The notes under the pieces were generated by a model. The model did no database searches and was not told the origin of the DNA. It saw only the letters and a list, made by a program, of their open reading frames with translations. From Eriocheir sinensis (lineage: Eukaryota > Arthropoda > Malacostraca > Decapoda > Varunidae), in the NCBI RefSeq assembly GCF_024679095.1, contig NC_066544.1, positions 5,110,024 to 5,174,023 of the forward strand: 64,000 bases of DNA. Reading direction: 5' to 3'. The position numbers and the translations under genes are program-made. Below are positions 10,921 through 22,310 of the stretch, piece by piece (the first letter of the stretch is position 1; each line of letters begins with the position of its first letter).

Positions 10921-11075
10921 GCGGTTTGAAGGCTCCACAATTATAATGGAGGGAGCCCCGTCAGGTACAGACGATCCTCCCCGTCAGGAAAGGGGCGGCG
11001 TCCTCGTCTTTATGAGCGCGCCCACCTGTCTTGATCTGCCCGGCGCCCCCAATTAAAGTTTTATGACAGCTGGTA
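10921..11075. promoter_or_regulatory. Unique island, possible conserved noncoding element
   Basis: Balanced, CpG-keeping sequence between two pyrimidine blocks. It contains CACCTG (11021) and CAGCTG (11069) E-box words, CCAATTAAAG and TTTTATGAC. These are typical of homeodomain and bHLH targets. No coding frame is seen. Function is inference. Confidence 0.35.
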
Positions 11076-11084
11076 AGATATTCG

Positions 11085-11480
11085 CCCTCCCTCCCTCCCT
11101 CCCTCCTTCCCTCTTCTCTCGCTCATTCTCTTCTGCTCTCTCCTTCTCACTCTTTTTCTTCTCCTTATGCTCTTTCTTTCTCTGTGTCTCGTTCTTTCTG
11201 TCTCTCCTTTTGTCTTTATATTCTCGTCTCCTAATTTTTTTCTTCTTATGTCTTTTTTTTATTTTCTTCATTTGGTCTCTCGTCTCTCTTTTCCCCTCCT
11301 CTCACCTCTTCTCGTTTCTCCTCTTCTTTCTGCTCTCCTGTTCTCTCTTTTTTTTATTCTCATGTCTTCAACGATCCATTCTTCCCCTCCCCTCTCCTCC
11401 CTTCTCCTCTCCATCCTATTCTTATTTTTTCCTCTCCCCCTCCTATCTCCCTCTCCTCTCCTTCTCACTCCCTGATCCAA
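11085..11480. repeat. Pyrimidine-rich block
   Basis: CCCT-rich start at 11085-11112, then degenerate CTCTT words. No gene. Confidence 0.8.
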
Positions 11481-11700
11481 CAGCTCATATATTACGGCAC
11501 AATCTCCGCATATCTATAACACACCAATCCATTCATCGGAGCACGAAAACAAATGAACAGATAAAGAGAAGACGAGGAAGAAGAGCAACGCTGATAAATA
11601 CACCGATAGATAAAGAGATAGATAGACAAGCAGAGAGAGAGAGAGGAGGAGGGGGGAGAGAGAGGAGAAGGGGGGAGAGAGAGGAGGGGGAGGGAGAGAG
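11481..11700. other. Unique segment, then GGGGGAGA repeat
   Basis: Mixed sequence to about 11630, then AGAGAGGAGGGGGGAG-type units up to the (AC)n array. Confidence 0.6.
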
Positions 11701-11705
11701 ACACA

Positions 11706-11742
<37 letters not shown>
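11701..11742. repeat. (AC)n microsatellite
   Basis: About 20 AC units with one AACAC variant. Complementary to the (GT)n array at 11840. Confidence 0.96.
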
Positions 11743-11743
<1 letters not shown>

Positions 11744-11757
11744 GCATAGCCTAAACA

Positions 11758-11795
11758 ACAACAGTAACAACAACAACAACAACAACAACAACAAA
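11758..11795. repeat. (AAC)n microsatellite
   Basis: About 12 AAC/CAA units in the spacer between the (AC)n and (GT)n arrays. Confidence 0.95.
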
Positions 11796-11839
11796 AGCGT
11801 GGGTGTTTATGTTGTTGTATAGTAGTGCCGTAAACAAAA

Positions 11840-11910
<71 letters not shown>
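11840..11910. repeat. (GT)n microsatellite
   Basis: More than 30 GT units. Confidence 0.97.
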
Positions 11911-11995
11911 TGCCTGCCTCCGCGTTCTCACTCTCTTCGATATTATTCATTCATGCGCCGTTGGGTTTCATTATACAAATTGGCTCACTAAAGGT

Positions 11996-12300
11996 TTATG
12001 CACGATGGTAATGAGGGTGGAGGGACGGAGGGAAGGTGGAGGGAACGAGGAGGGAACATGGAGGGAACGAGAAGGGAATAGGGAGGGAAGTGGAGGGAAG
12101 GATTGAAAGAGTGGGCGGGGGAGGAGATGCAGGCTGAAAGATAGGTGAGGGAACGAGGAGGTAACATGGAGGGAACGAGGAGAGAACGGAGGGAACGAGG
12201 AGGGAACATGGAGGGAAGTGAAGGGAACATGGAGGGAACGAGGAGGGAACATGGAGGGAAGTGGAGGGAAGGATTGAAAGAGTGGGCGGGGTGAGGTTTT
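11996..12300. repeat. GAGGGAAC minisatellite
   Basis: Short units of about 12-24 bp such as GAGGAGGGAACATGGAGG. A longer segment ending AGGATTGAAAGAGTGGGCGG occurs at about 12096 and 12270, giving a higher-order period near 174 bp. Confidence 0.88.
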
Positions 12301-12339
12301 GCTGCATGGCTTGAAAGGTACAGGAAAGAAGGGTAAAGA

Positions 12340-12412
12340 AGATGCGATAGGTAGATAGGGCAGTTGATAGCTAGGTAGAGGTAGGTAGAGGTAGATAGAT
12401 AGGTAGATAAAG
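12340..12412. repeat. Degenerate (GATAG/GTAG)n
   Basis: AGGTAGATAGGTAG-type short units. Confidence 0.85.
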
Positions 12413-12420
12413 AGAGAAAG

Positions 12421-12780
12421 AGTGATTGCTTTTTCTTACTTTTCCCTCCTTTTCCTTGCTTTTTTCTGCTTTCCTCCTCTGCTTTTTATTTTCTTACTTT
12501 ATCCTCCCTTCCTTTCTTTCTTCCCTTTCCTCCTTTGCTTTTTATTTTCTTACTTTATCCTCCCTTCCTTTCTTTCTTCCCTTTCCTCCTTTGCTTTTTA
12601 TTTTCTTACTTTACCCTCCCTTCCTTTCTTTCTTCCCTTTCCTCCTTTGCTTTTTATTTTCTTACTTTATCCTTCCTTCCTTTCTTTCTTCCTTCTCCTT
12701 CTTTTTATTTTCATTTATCCTCCTTCCTTTCTTTCTTCCCTTTCCTCCTTTTCTTCCCTTTCCTCCTCTGCTTAATTTTC
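12421..12780. repeat. 56-bp pyrimidine minisatellite
   Basis: GCTTTTTATTTTCTTACTTT starts at 12481, 12537, 12593 and 12649, an exact 56-bp period with decayed copies on either side. The copies are nearly identical, which suggests recent expansion. Confidence 0.93.
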
Positions 12781-12827
12781 CCCCCCTCCTATATAAAAAG
12801 TGTATAGATCTTGTGGTCTTCCTGGGG

Positions 12828-13517
<690 letters not shown>

Positions 13518-13596
13518 CGATCATGACCCATCTTGACCTGACCATCCCAATCGTATCTTTCATCTTTTTATCTATATTGCTGAGTTGACCTATACT

Positions 13597-13797
<201 letters not shown>

Positions 13798-14004
13798 GTG
13801 GAATCTAGTGGTGGCGCTCCTGAGATGATGAGGACCTGGAAGGCTGAAGGAATGTGACGTGGGAATCTGGCTCCTGTGGGGATGTGGCTCCTCCTGTAGA
13901 GAATGTAGTAGTGTGGCTATAATGTGGCCTCTCAAGGGGTGTGGCTCAGAGTGTGGCTGTCATAGGAATTTGTTTTTTTGTTTATGATATGGGTGTTATG
14001 GGGA
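13798..14004. other. Unique segment with GTGGCT words
   Basis: Short degenerate repetition of GTGGCTCCT/TGTGGCT near 13868-13960. No gene. Confidence 0.5.
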
Positions 14005-15190
14005 TATGGGAGGTGTAATTATGGGACCATTATGTGATATTGTAAGACAGAGGTAAGGAATGGAGGGAGGAGGAGGAAGGAGGAAAGGATGGAAGAGGTG
14101 CAATTATGGGGCCGTTATGTGATATTGTAATATAGAGGAAAGGAATGGAGGAAAGGAAGGGAAGGAGGGAAGGACTGAAAGGATGGAAGGGGAAGTATGG
14201 GAGGTGCAATTATGGGGCCGTTATGTGATATGGGAAGATAGAGGAAAGGAATGGAGGAAAGGAAGGGAAGGAGGGAAGGAGGGAAAGGATGGAAGGGGAA
14301 GTATGGGAGGTGCAATTATGGGGCCGTTATGTGATATTGTAAGACAGAGGTAAGGAATGGAGGCAAGGAAGGGAGGGAGGGAAGGAGGGAAAGGATGGAA
14401 GGAGAAGCATGGGAGGTGCAATTATGGGGCCGTTATGTGATATTGTAAGATAGAGGAAAGGAATGGAGGAAAGGAAGTTAGGGAGGGAAGGAGGGAAAGG
14501 ATGGAAGGAAAAGTATGGGAGGTGTAATTATGGGGCCGTTATGTGATATGGGAAGATAGAGGAAAGGAATGGAGGAAAGGAAGTTAGGGAGGGAAGGAGG
14601 GAAAGGATGGAAGGAAAAGTATGGGAGGTGTAATTATGGGGCCGTTATGATATGGGAAGATAGAGGAAAGGAATGGAGGAAAGGAAGTTAGGAGGGAAGG
14701 AGGAAAGGATGGAAGGAAAAGTTTGGGAGGTGTAATTATGGGGCCGTTATGTGATATGGGAAGATAGAGGAAAGGAATGGAGGAAAGGAAGTTAGGGAGG
14801 GAAGGAGGGAAAGGATGGAAGGAAAAGTATGGGAGGTGTAATTATGGGGCCGTTATGTGATATGGGAAGATAGAGGAAAGGAATGGAGGAAAGGAAGTTA
14901 GGGAGGGAAGGAGGGAAAGGATGGAAGGAAAAGTATGGGAGGTGTAATTATGGGACCCGTTATGTGATATTGTAAGATAGAGGAAAGGAATGGAGGAAAG
15001 GAAGGGAAGGAGGGAAGGACTGAAAGGATGGAAGGGGAAGTATGGGAGGTGCAATTATGGGGCCGTTATGTGATATGGGAAGATAGAGGAAAGGAATGGA
15101 GGAAAGGAAGTTAGGGAGGGAAGGAGGGAAAGGATGGAAGGAAAAGTATGGGAGGTGTAATTATGGGGCCGTTATGTGATATGGGAGGCT
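14005..15190. repeat. 106-bp minisatellite, 12 copies
   Basis: The marker AGGTGYAATTATGGG starts at 14011, 14096, 14202, 14308, 14414, 14520, 14626, 14728, 14834, 14940, 15047 and 15153. Spacing is 106 bp for most, 85 for the first, and 102 and 107 once each. Each unit has a CCGTTATGTGATAT part and a purine-rich GGAAAGGAATGGAGG part. Variants (TGTAAG or GGGAAG after GATAT) are interspersed, so duplication blocks larger than one unit are likely. Confidence 0.97.
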
Positions 15191-15221
15191 TAATGTCGAT
15201 ATTTTTTATAAGGAAAAGTGG

Positions 15222-15440
15222 GACATATTCTTCGACGCTACCGACGCTCACATCAGTTATTTCTAAAAGCCAAAAAAAGAGGTGAAATGCGTTCTAATGA
15301 GTGTTTAAATTTAGAGTTCGCGGTACAGAAGCCTTCTCAAACTCGCACTGAGGTCAAAATACTACCCCGAGAAATGCCCACAACACCTACGATAGCCATG
15401 TCAAATGTGTGTGTGTTTGGGGACGAAATGTTTAATAGAA
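15222..15440 (+). mobile_element. MITE-X copy A
   Basis: Copy of the roughly 220-bp dispersed element found seven times here. It begins CATATTCTTCGACGC, passes CTCACATCAG and GGTACAGAAGCC, and ends near GACGAAATGTTTAATAG. It starts about 30 bp after the 106-bp array ends. The right terminal AAGAATATGG is damaged. Confidence 0.75.
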
Positions 15441-15740
15441 AGTGAGAGGGGAATGAATGTTTTGTGTTAATTTTGTTTTTTTTTTGCTGGCTAGGTTGTC
15501 CTTTTTTTAAGTATGTTATGTGAATTTCGTCGTTGTTCGTTGTTGTCGTTGTTGATGTCCTCACTTTTTAATTAATATGTGATTCTAATTCTGTAGATAT
15601 GTGGTTGTGTTTGCTCAAATGTTATGGCCAGTGGCGGGGTTTTTTTTTTTTTTTTTAGTGAACTGTGAACTCATTTAACACGCTTCACGTCTTAACCTTG
15701 CAGAGCCTCTAAGTCAATGTACCCTCTTCATTATTTTAAA

Positions 15741-15742
<2 letters not shown>
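15441..15742. other. AT-rich unique segment
   Basis: T-rich, including a T17 run near 15640. No gene. Confidence 0.5.

Positions 15743-15797
<55 letters not shown>
15743..15797. repeat. (CA)n microsatellite
   Basis: About 27 CA units. Confidence 0.97.
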
Positions 15798-15991
15798 TTA
15801 TACACACAAATAACAACGTGCAGGGATATACAACATGCTAACTTTCGCGCCGCGTCGGAAAACAGAGGTCACCCGTGATAGCCTTCAAATATCCGTGAAT
15901 TGTGACAGTGTGGTGTTGTTGCATGCACGAAGGCGCCTCGATTTTATCCGCACCTATTGACGGGCTGAGTGTGGCGCGTAAAATGTGATGC

Positions 15992-16010
<19 letters not shown>
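15798..16010. other. Unique CpG-containing segment
   Basis: Balanced sequence with several CpGs (CGCGCCGCGTCGG near 15846). No coding frame. It ends in a T run. Confidence 0.45.
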
Positions 16011-16023
<13 letters not shown>

Positions 16024-16032
16024 TGTGTGTTT
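16011..16032. repeat. Short (GT)n
   Basis: About 10 GT units after poly(T). Confidence 0.93.
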
Positions 16033-16109
16033 ATCATATATGTTATCTTCTTATGACTTTTGCGTTGTGTGGTTGATAGTCTTTGTGTTTTGTATTCTTG
16101 CTTGTCTGT

Positions 16110-16310
16110 GTATCGGTTTAGAGTGTTTGTCCGTTTGTCCCTACCTGTTTGTCAGTGCCTGAGTTTGTTTCTGTATATCTCTGTCTATCTGCATGTCTGT
16201 ATGTCTGCCTGCGTTTGTGTTTAGGTCTGTCTACCTGTTTTACTTCCGGGTCTGTTTATGTTTCTGTATCCATCTATTTCTATCTATCTCTCTCTTGCTC
16301 CAGGAAAATC
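16110..16310. repeat. Degenerate CTGT/TGTCT repeat
   Basis: TGTCTGTATGTCTGCC-type words. The open frames here are Val/Ser/Leu/Cys-rich artefacts. Confidence 0.65.
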
Positions 16311-16590
16311 AGGCAGACAAAACACCTTTTCCCCGCATCATTTCCCACCGATTTCTCTCTCCACACAAACAACACAGAACCACAAACCCTCACCCTGACA
16401 CCCTCTCGGCCCTCACATGATCCACTCCGGACAAGCAAGCATCGTAACACTTCCCAACACTCCCCTGCAAGCATAAGTGAAAACCAGAATACACGCATTC
16501 AACACCCTTTCAATTTTGCTCAATCGTCCTCCTGACACGCGTAGGAATGGGCTCGTGACACCGGCGAAGACCTTTACCGGTATTATGGAT
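16311..16590. other. Unique segment
   Basis: Mixed composition. No recognisable coding signal or RNA gene. Confidence 0.5.
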
Positions 16591-16820
16591 GGTACTCTCA
16601 GATACTTCCTCCCTCACATCAACCATATTCAAATGCCAAAAAGGAGATCAGTCGGTATTAATGAGTGCTTTTTAGGTTCATGGTACAGAAGAAAGGTAAA
16701 AGTATCAACAGGGTCACAAAACTAACCCTGGAAAAACTCAATACTACTACGAAAGCCTTGTCAAATATGCGAGCTTGGGCGTCGAAATGTTTAAGAATAT
16801 GGCATTGAGGATCACGAGGG
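16591..16820 (+). mobile_element. MITE-X copy B
   Basis: Begins GGTACTCTCAGATACTTCC and CCTCACATCAACC, contains GGTTCATGGTACAGAAG and CTACGAAAGCCTTGTCAAAT, and ends AAATGTTTAAGAATATGG near 16802. It is a full-length copy close to the inferred consensus. Confidence 0.85.
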
Positions 16821-16980
16821 GGGCCGGGCCGAGACGCGGGTCGTGGGCTGCGGCGGGGAGATGAAGGGATAACCCGTCCATCTCGCTGGCTTGTTTGTGC
16901 TCGCTGCGTGGTGCTTGATGCTGTCCCGTAAAGCAGTCAGCCAGCCACCCGCCCGCACGCCACAAGTGTTTCCAGCGGGG
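16821..16980. other. GC-rich unique segment
   Basis: CpG-containing sequence with no gene recognised. Confidence 0.45.
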
Positions 16981-17480
16981 CAGAGACACGGTAGGGCTTG
17001 GCAGGGTAAGACAGGGTAGGGAAGGGCAGGGTAAGACAGGGTAATGCAGGGTAGGGCAGGGTAAATACGTGTTTACAGGAGCGAGACGAGAGGCAAGGTA
17101 GAGTCTGACAGGACTGAGAAGGGAGTTTCTAGCCAGGGCGGATACATGGAAAGGGAGGGCAGGGCAGAATGAGGTGAGGTAGTGCAGAGCAGATAAGGGA
17201 TTCCAGATGAGGGAGGAGAGACAAGGGAGATATGACAGGGTTGAGTAGGAGAGCATTTCTAGCAGAGGGCGTAGACATGGCAGGGCAGGGTAAAGCTGAC
17301 CAGATAAGCGATTCTATATGAGAGGTTAGAGGCAGGAGAAAGATGGCAGGGCAGAGCAGGAGGGAAATTCTAGCAGTGGGCAGAAGCATAGAGGGCAGAG
17401 GAGTGGTTTCAGCAGTAAGCAGAGGCAGTACAAAGAAGAAATAGATAGTGTAGGGCAGAAGACTCGCCATCAGGTACAAA
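16981..17480. repeat. GGCAGGG minisatellite with 110-130 bp higher order
   Basis: Short AGGGCAGGGTAAGACAGGG-type units lie at 16985-17060. A larger unit marked by TTTCTAGC or ATTCTAGC then repeats at 17125, 17256 and 17366. Cys/Pro/Leu-rich frames on the minus strand are its translation. Confidence 0.8.
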
Positions 17481-17665
17481 ACAGAATCGTATTTCCAGCA
17501 GATAATTTGACGAAAGGGCAAGGGAAGGGTCGAGCAGGAAATAAGCAGATAACAGAACCAAGGCATACCAAAAAGTGCTTATATAATACAGTAGAATAAA
17601 AATGGAAAAGAAAAGAGTCTATAAGTGCAGGGTAGAGCAAAACAGGACAGAATAGAGCTGGACAT
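17481..17665. other. Unique A-rich segment
   Basis: No gene recognised. Confidence 0.45.
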
Positions 17666-17669
17666 TAAC

Positions 17670-17935
17670 GTGAATATTGTTAACCCGTCCGCTGCGATTG
17701 GCACGGATTTAGCTTTCACTGGTAGCCTGGCAACATATAGTCCCAGGTCTTTCTCTGTCTCTGTGGTGGATAGTGGAGTGTTTCCCATGTGGTACTGGTG
17801 TGCTGGATATCCCCTCCCAAGGTGCAGGACTTTACATTTTTCTTCATTGAACTGTAGCAGCCACTTTTTGTTCCATTCCTGTAGCTTCGTGAGGCCTTCT
17901 GGTAGGGAATCGCAGTCAAGGGCTTAAAGGAACGT
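17670..17935 (-). pseudogene. LINE reverse transcriptase fragment (post-FADD region)
   Basis: The minus-strand translation reads SLPEGLTKLQEWNKKWLLQF, then EEKCKVLHLGRGYPAHQYH and STTETEKDLGLYV. This is the region just after the catalytic palm in Jockey/CR1-type reverse transcriptases (compare WADKWQMEFNVGKC in the LINE at 6346-9445). It covers about 80 codons. The frame is lost after VARLPVKAKS, where unrelated GCAGCGGACGGG sequence begins. It belongs to a different LINE family from the 6346-9445 copy. Confidence 0.75.
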
Positions 17936-18029
17936 CACGCCACCACGCTCAGAACTTCAGCCTTAAGTATGCATTTTTAAACATGTGGGTACCTCACTTC
18001 GTCTGTTTGAAAAGCCTCTCGTAAAAGCT

Positions 18030-18183
18030 GCTGGGATTTGCATGGAGTCTTTCGTGATCCTAGTGATAGATTTACACGACTTCTACACCTTGAACGGGAA
18101 TAAGACTCATGAAAACCTAATTAATATTCTGTGGTCTTAAGAAATAGTCGTAATGGGCCGACCGATACGTTTAAGAATATGGA
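18030..18183 (-). mobile_element. MITE-X copy C (partial)
   Basis: Matches the minus orientation of the family from CTTTCGTGATCCTAGTGATAG through CTTCTACACCTTGAACG to AACCTAATTAATATTCTGTG, then closes with ACGTTTAAGAATATGG. Because the element's ends are inverted copies, this terminal word is what a minus-oriented copy should carry on its right. Confidence 0.7.
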
Positions 18184-18868
<685 letters not shown>

Positions 18869-19350
18869 GGATGGGGAGGAAGGGGAGAGGGAAGGGGAGG
18901 AAGGGGAAAAGTGGAATTGATGAGGGGAAGGAAGGGGAATTAAGGGAAAAAGAGGGAATGGGTGAGGGAAGGGGAGGGGAAAAAGGAAAAAAGAGGGAGG
19001 GGGGAGGAAGGGGAAGAATAGAATGGGTGAGGGGAAGGGAGAGGAAGAAGGGGAAAAAGAGGGAATGGGTGAGGGGAAGGGAGGGGAAAAAGGAGATAAA
19101 GAGGGAATGGGTGAGGGGAAGGGAGAGGAAGAAGGGGAAAAAGAGGGAATGGGTGAGGGGAAGGGAGAGGAAGAAGGGGAAAAAGAGGGAATGGGTGAGG
19201 GGAGGAAGGGAAGAAGTGGGATGTTGAGGTGAAGGAACAGGATACAAGTTGACTGGATGTGGAGGAAGGGGAGTGTGGAAGGGGAAGAAGGGGAAAAAGA
19301 GGGAATGGGTGAGGGGAGGAATGGGGAAAAGTGGGAAGTTGAAGGAAAAA
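18869..19350. repeat. 42-bp purine minisatellite
   Basis: GAATGGGTGAGGGGAAGGGA starts at 19021, 19063, 19105, 19147 and 19189, a strict 42-bp period. Decayed copies lie on both sides, including one near 19301. Confidence 0.93.
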
Positions 19351-19940
19351 AGGAAAAGGTTAAAGTTGATTGGATATGGAGGAAAGGGGTGGGACGGAGG
19401 GGGAAAAGTTGGGGGTTGAAGGGAATAAACGGTTAAAAGCTGGTCGGTAAATTGGTTGACTGGTGGTGAAAGGGGAGTGGAAATGGAGGAAGGGTAAAAA
19501 CAGGAAATGGGTAAGGGTAGGAATGGGATACGTGGGTGGGTGACGGAAAGAAAGGGGAAAAAAGTTAGTGGGCGAAGCGAGGAAAGGAAGAAAAATAGTG
19601 CATGGGTCATAGGGAGAGAGGAAAAATGTATTGAAAATGTGGTGGGGGAAGGGGAAGACGGACATGGGCAAAGGGGAGAGGGGGTCTGTAAGGGGTTAAG
19701 GGAGGACTTATATATTTGTGAAGGAGGGGATGATGAGGAAGATGAGAAAGCATGAGGTTGATATGAGAAAAGCGTTAGCGAGGGAGAGAGGAAAAGAAAG
19801 CAGGGGACACTGAGGTTAAAGAGGAAGAGATGAAGAGCAAAGGGACAAGGACGAAGAGATGAGGATGCTGTGAGAGAGGAAAGAAAAGAAGGGAGATGGG
19901 ATGAAGGATGAGTCTTAATTTGCATACATTTGATAATAGA
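19351..19940. repeat. Purine-rich degenerate repeat
   Basis: GGGGAAAAG and TTGATTGGAT words continue the preceding array with heavy divergence. The long minus frame over 18858-19925 is Ser/Pro/Phe-rich and compositional. Confidence 0.7.
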
Positions 19941-20295
19941 ACCGCATGTTATTGATAGCGGTATTTGTGTCTAATCATCTGTGGGTCTCTCTACCTATCT
20001 TTTTCCTTCCCAATCCTATTTTTCACTCAACTATCTTCTCTTCTCTACGTCCCCATCATCACGCTGTTTATTTCTACTCTCTTACTCCTCTGGTTTTGAG
20101 CTTTCCTATTTATTTTCTATTTTCACCCAGTCCGTCTCCCTGCTCTTCCCCTTTTTATATATTATTTCGTAAGTATTTCTTGTTTCTGATACATTAACTC
20201 CTTGCCTTGTCTCTATCGGTCTCTCCTTTTCGCTTCTTTTTCTTCATTGCAATTTCTCTTCCCTTTTCACTGGTTCCTCCTGTTCGCTCTCTCCT
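19941..20295. other. T/C-rich unique segment
   Basis: Pyrimidine-leaning, with no gene recognised. Confidence 0.5.
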
Positions 20296-20560
20296 CGTGA
20301 ATTCGGTAAGAGCGAGAGCGAGAGAGCGAGAGAGAGAGGAGAGGGAGAGGAAAGTAAAATAGAAAGAAAAGAAAAAAAGAAAAGCGAGAAAAGAGAAAAA
20401 AGAAAGAAAAGAGAAGAAGAGATAAGAATAGAAAAAGAAACATCAAGAGACAAAAAGAAAAGAAAAGAAAAAATAATAAAAAGAATAGCGAGCAAAAAGG
20501 AAACAAAGAAATGAAAGAAAAGATAAAAGAAAGAAAAAAAAAGGAAAAAGAAAAGTCAGC
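20296..20560. repeat. A-rich polypurine block
   Basis: AAAGAAAAG-type words. A short AGAGCGAGAG run lies at its left edge. Confidence 0.85.
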
Positions 20561-20625
20561 CAGTCACTCAGTCAGGAGTTAACACCATCATCTCTTCATG
20601 ACCTACCATCACCAACACCCTTAAT

Positions 20626-20668
20626 TGAGGAGGAGGAGGAGGAGGAGGAGGAGGAGGAGGAGGAGGGG
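20626..20668. repeat. (GAG)n microsatellite
   Basis: About 13 GAG units ending in a G run. Confidence 0.95.
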
Positions 20669-20689
20669 GGGAAGGGGTGATGGGTGTGA

Positions 20690-20835
20690 GTCTAGCCACG
20701 CTGAGTCACGCCGCGGGTGGATCCTTGTCAGTCCGGTTGTCTCCTAAACTCCGCCCGGCTAACGATCTGATCACACAACCCATCATATCAGGGGGCCAGG
20801 GTTCGATCCCCCCCCTTCTCTCTCCATCCCCCCCC
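20690..20835 (+). mobile_element. Possible tRNA-derived SINE
   Basis: A good B box, GGTTCGATCCC, lies at 20801-20811. Upstream is tRNA-like sequence (CGGCTAACGATCTGATCACA near 20756). The A box is unclear. After the B box come C runs and (CT)n, which could be a SINE tail. A degenerate SINE is more likely than a tRNA gene. Confidence 0.35.
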
Positions 20836-21160
20836 CCCTCTCTCTCTCACTGCTCTCTCTCTCTCTCTCTCTCTTGCTGTGTTTGCCTTCTATTTATTCT
20901 TCTTTCCTCCTCTACCTTTTCCTTTGACCTTCCTAACTTCCTCAAATTTATTTTATTATATTTATCCTTCTTTCTTTATCTGGTTTATTATCTTCTTCTG
21001 TGTATTTTTTTTTTTCTTCTCTTTCTCCAGGTCATTCTTCTTTTTTTTCTCTCTCATTCTCTGCCTGTTATGTCTGTATCTCTGTCTATCTATCTGTGTC
21101 TGTCTGTCTTACTTCACCTCCTCTCATCTCCGTTCTCTTCTTTTCTCTCTCTATTATCAT
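20836..21160. repeat. Pyrimidine-rich block with (CT)n
   Basis: CT runs at 20849-20875, then T-rich sequence. Open frames are Phe/Leu/Ser-rich artefacts. Confidence 0.8.
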
Positions 21161-21161
21161 T

Positions 21162-21162
<1 letters not shown>

Positions 21163-21194
<32 letters not shown>
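21163..21194. repeat. (CA)n microsatellite
   Basis: About 15 CA units. Confidence 0.96.
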
Positions 21195-21196
<2 letters not shown>

Positions 21197-21261
21197 ACTA
21201 AAGACACGGGCCAACTTTCACCTGTCGAAGCTAAATTTGATCCCCACGCCCTGGCTTATAA

Positions 21262-21276
21262 GGTGTGTGTGTGTGC

Positions 21277-21313
<37 letters not shown>
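21262..21313. repeat. (GT)n microsatellite
   Basis: About 24 GT units with a TTGT interruption. Inverted relative to the (CA)n at 21163, 67 bp away. Confidence 0.96.
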
Positions 21314-21314
<1 letters not shown>

Positions 21315-21395
21315 CTGTCTGTTCTTCTGTCTCATGCTACATTGATACACCAAAAAAAAAGGAAAATAACCACCGTGACCACTTCAATATCACGC

Positions 21396-21890
21396 CTCTT
21401 GCTCTCCCTCCCTCCCTCCCTCCTTCCCTTCCTTCATCCCTTCCTCTTCTCTCCCTCCTTACATCTTCTTTCCTCCTCAGTGCCTTCCTCTCTCGCCCGT
21501 GTCAGTGTCTCCTTCCTCTTCACCAGCTCTCTCTCCTCTCCCCCTCCTCTCCTTTCCTCTCCTTCCTCCTCTCCCTTTATCTCCCCGTCCTACCATTCTG
21601 TTCCTTCACCTGTATCACTTTTTTTTTCTTTACTCTTTTTATTATCATTCGCGTCTTTGTTTTTATTTTTTTTATTTTATGCACCCGAGGTTATATTTGC
21701 TGTCCATTCATCCTCCTGCTTTTCCTCCTCCTCCTCCTCCTCCTCCTCTTCTTTCTTCTCTTCCCCCTCCTCCTCCTCCTCCTCTTCCTCCTTCTCCTTC
21801 CCGTTATTTCGACACTTTTTCTTCAGTCTTATAACAACATCCATTGCCATTCATATTTGTTTCCCTTTTATTTCAATCACTATGCATCTA
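21396..21890. repeat. Pyrimidine-rich block
   Basis: C/T-rich with CCTCC clusters at 21720-21790. No gene. Confidence 0.8.
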
Positions 21891-21893
21891 TAT

Positions 21894-21896
<3 letters not shown>

Positions 21897-21968
<72 letters not shown>
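21897..21968. repeat. (TG)n microsatellite
   Basis: About 35 TG units. Confidence 0.97.
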
Positions 21969-21969
<1 letters not shown>

Positions 21970-22185
21970 TCAATCTCCGCTGACGTGTGTACTTCTATTC
22001 TTATCCTCCTTTCGCATCCTTTTTTTTTTTTTTGTCATCCTCATGTTGCATCCTGGGTTTTTTTTTCTTCATCCTCCTCCACTTTCACTTTTTAAATCTC
22101 TACCTTTGCTTGTCGATGCATATTACGATTGAGTGTGTTGCAGGTGTGTTTTTTTAAGGTGTGTTGCAAAAGGCTATACAAGGTC

Positions 22186-22186
<1 letters not shown>
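21969..22186. other. T-rich spacer
   Basis: Unique T-rich sequence containing two GTGTGTTGCA-type words near 22135-22165. Confidence 0.5.

Positions 22187-22252
<66 letters not shown>
22187..22252. repeat. (CA)n microsatellite
   Basis: About 32 CA units, complementary to the (TG)n array at 21897. Confidence 0.97.
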
Positions 22253-22256
<4 letters not shown>

Positions 22257-22310
22257 TTGCCGTGTTGCTTTCGCTTCATCGACTAACATTTACGTAACGC
22301 ATAAAATTTT

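Noticed and set aside
10155..10946. 263-residue Phe/Leu/Pro-rich frame
   Set aside because: Translation of CTT/CTC/CCA repeats.
14005..15190. CRISPR-like array
   Set aside because: Units are directly tandem with no variable spacers, and the sequence is eukaryotic. It is a minisatellite.
17625..17927. 100-residue plus-strand ORF
   Set aside because: It is antisense to the LINE reverse transcriptase fragment, whose minus-strand translation is recognisable.
20879..22132. 417-residue open frame on the plus strand
   Set aside because: It runs through T/C-rich blocks, (CA)n and two (GT)n arrays. Phe/Leu/Ser repeats only look like membrane segments because of base composition.
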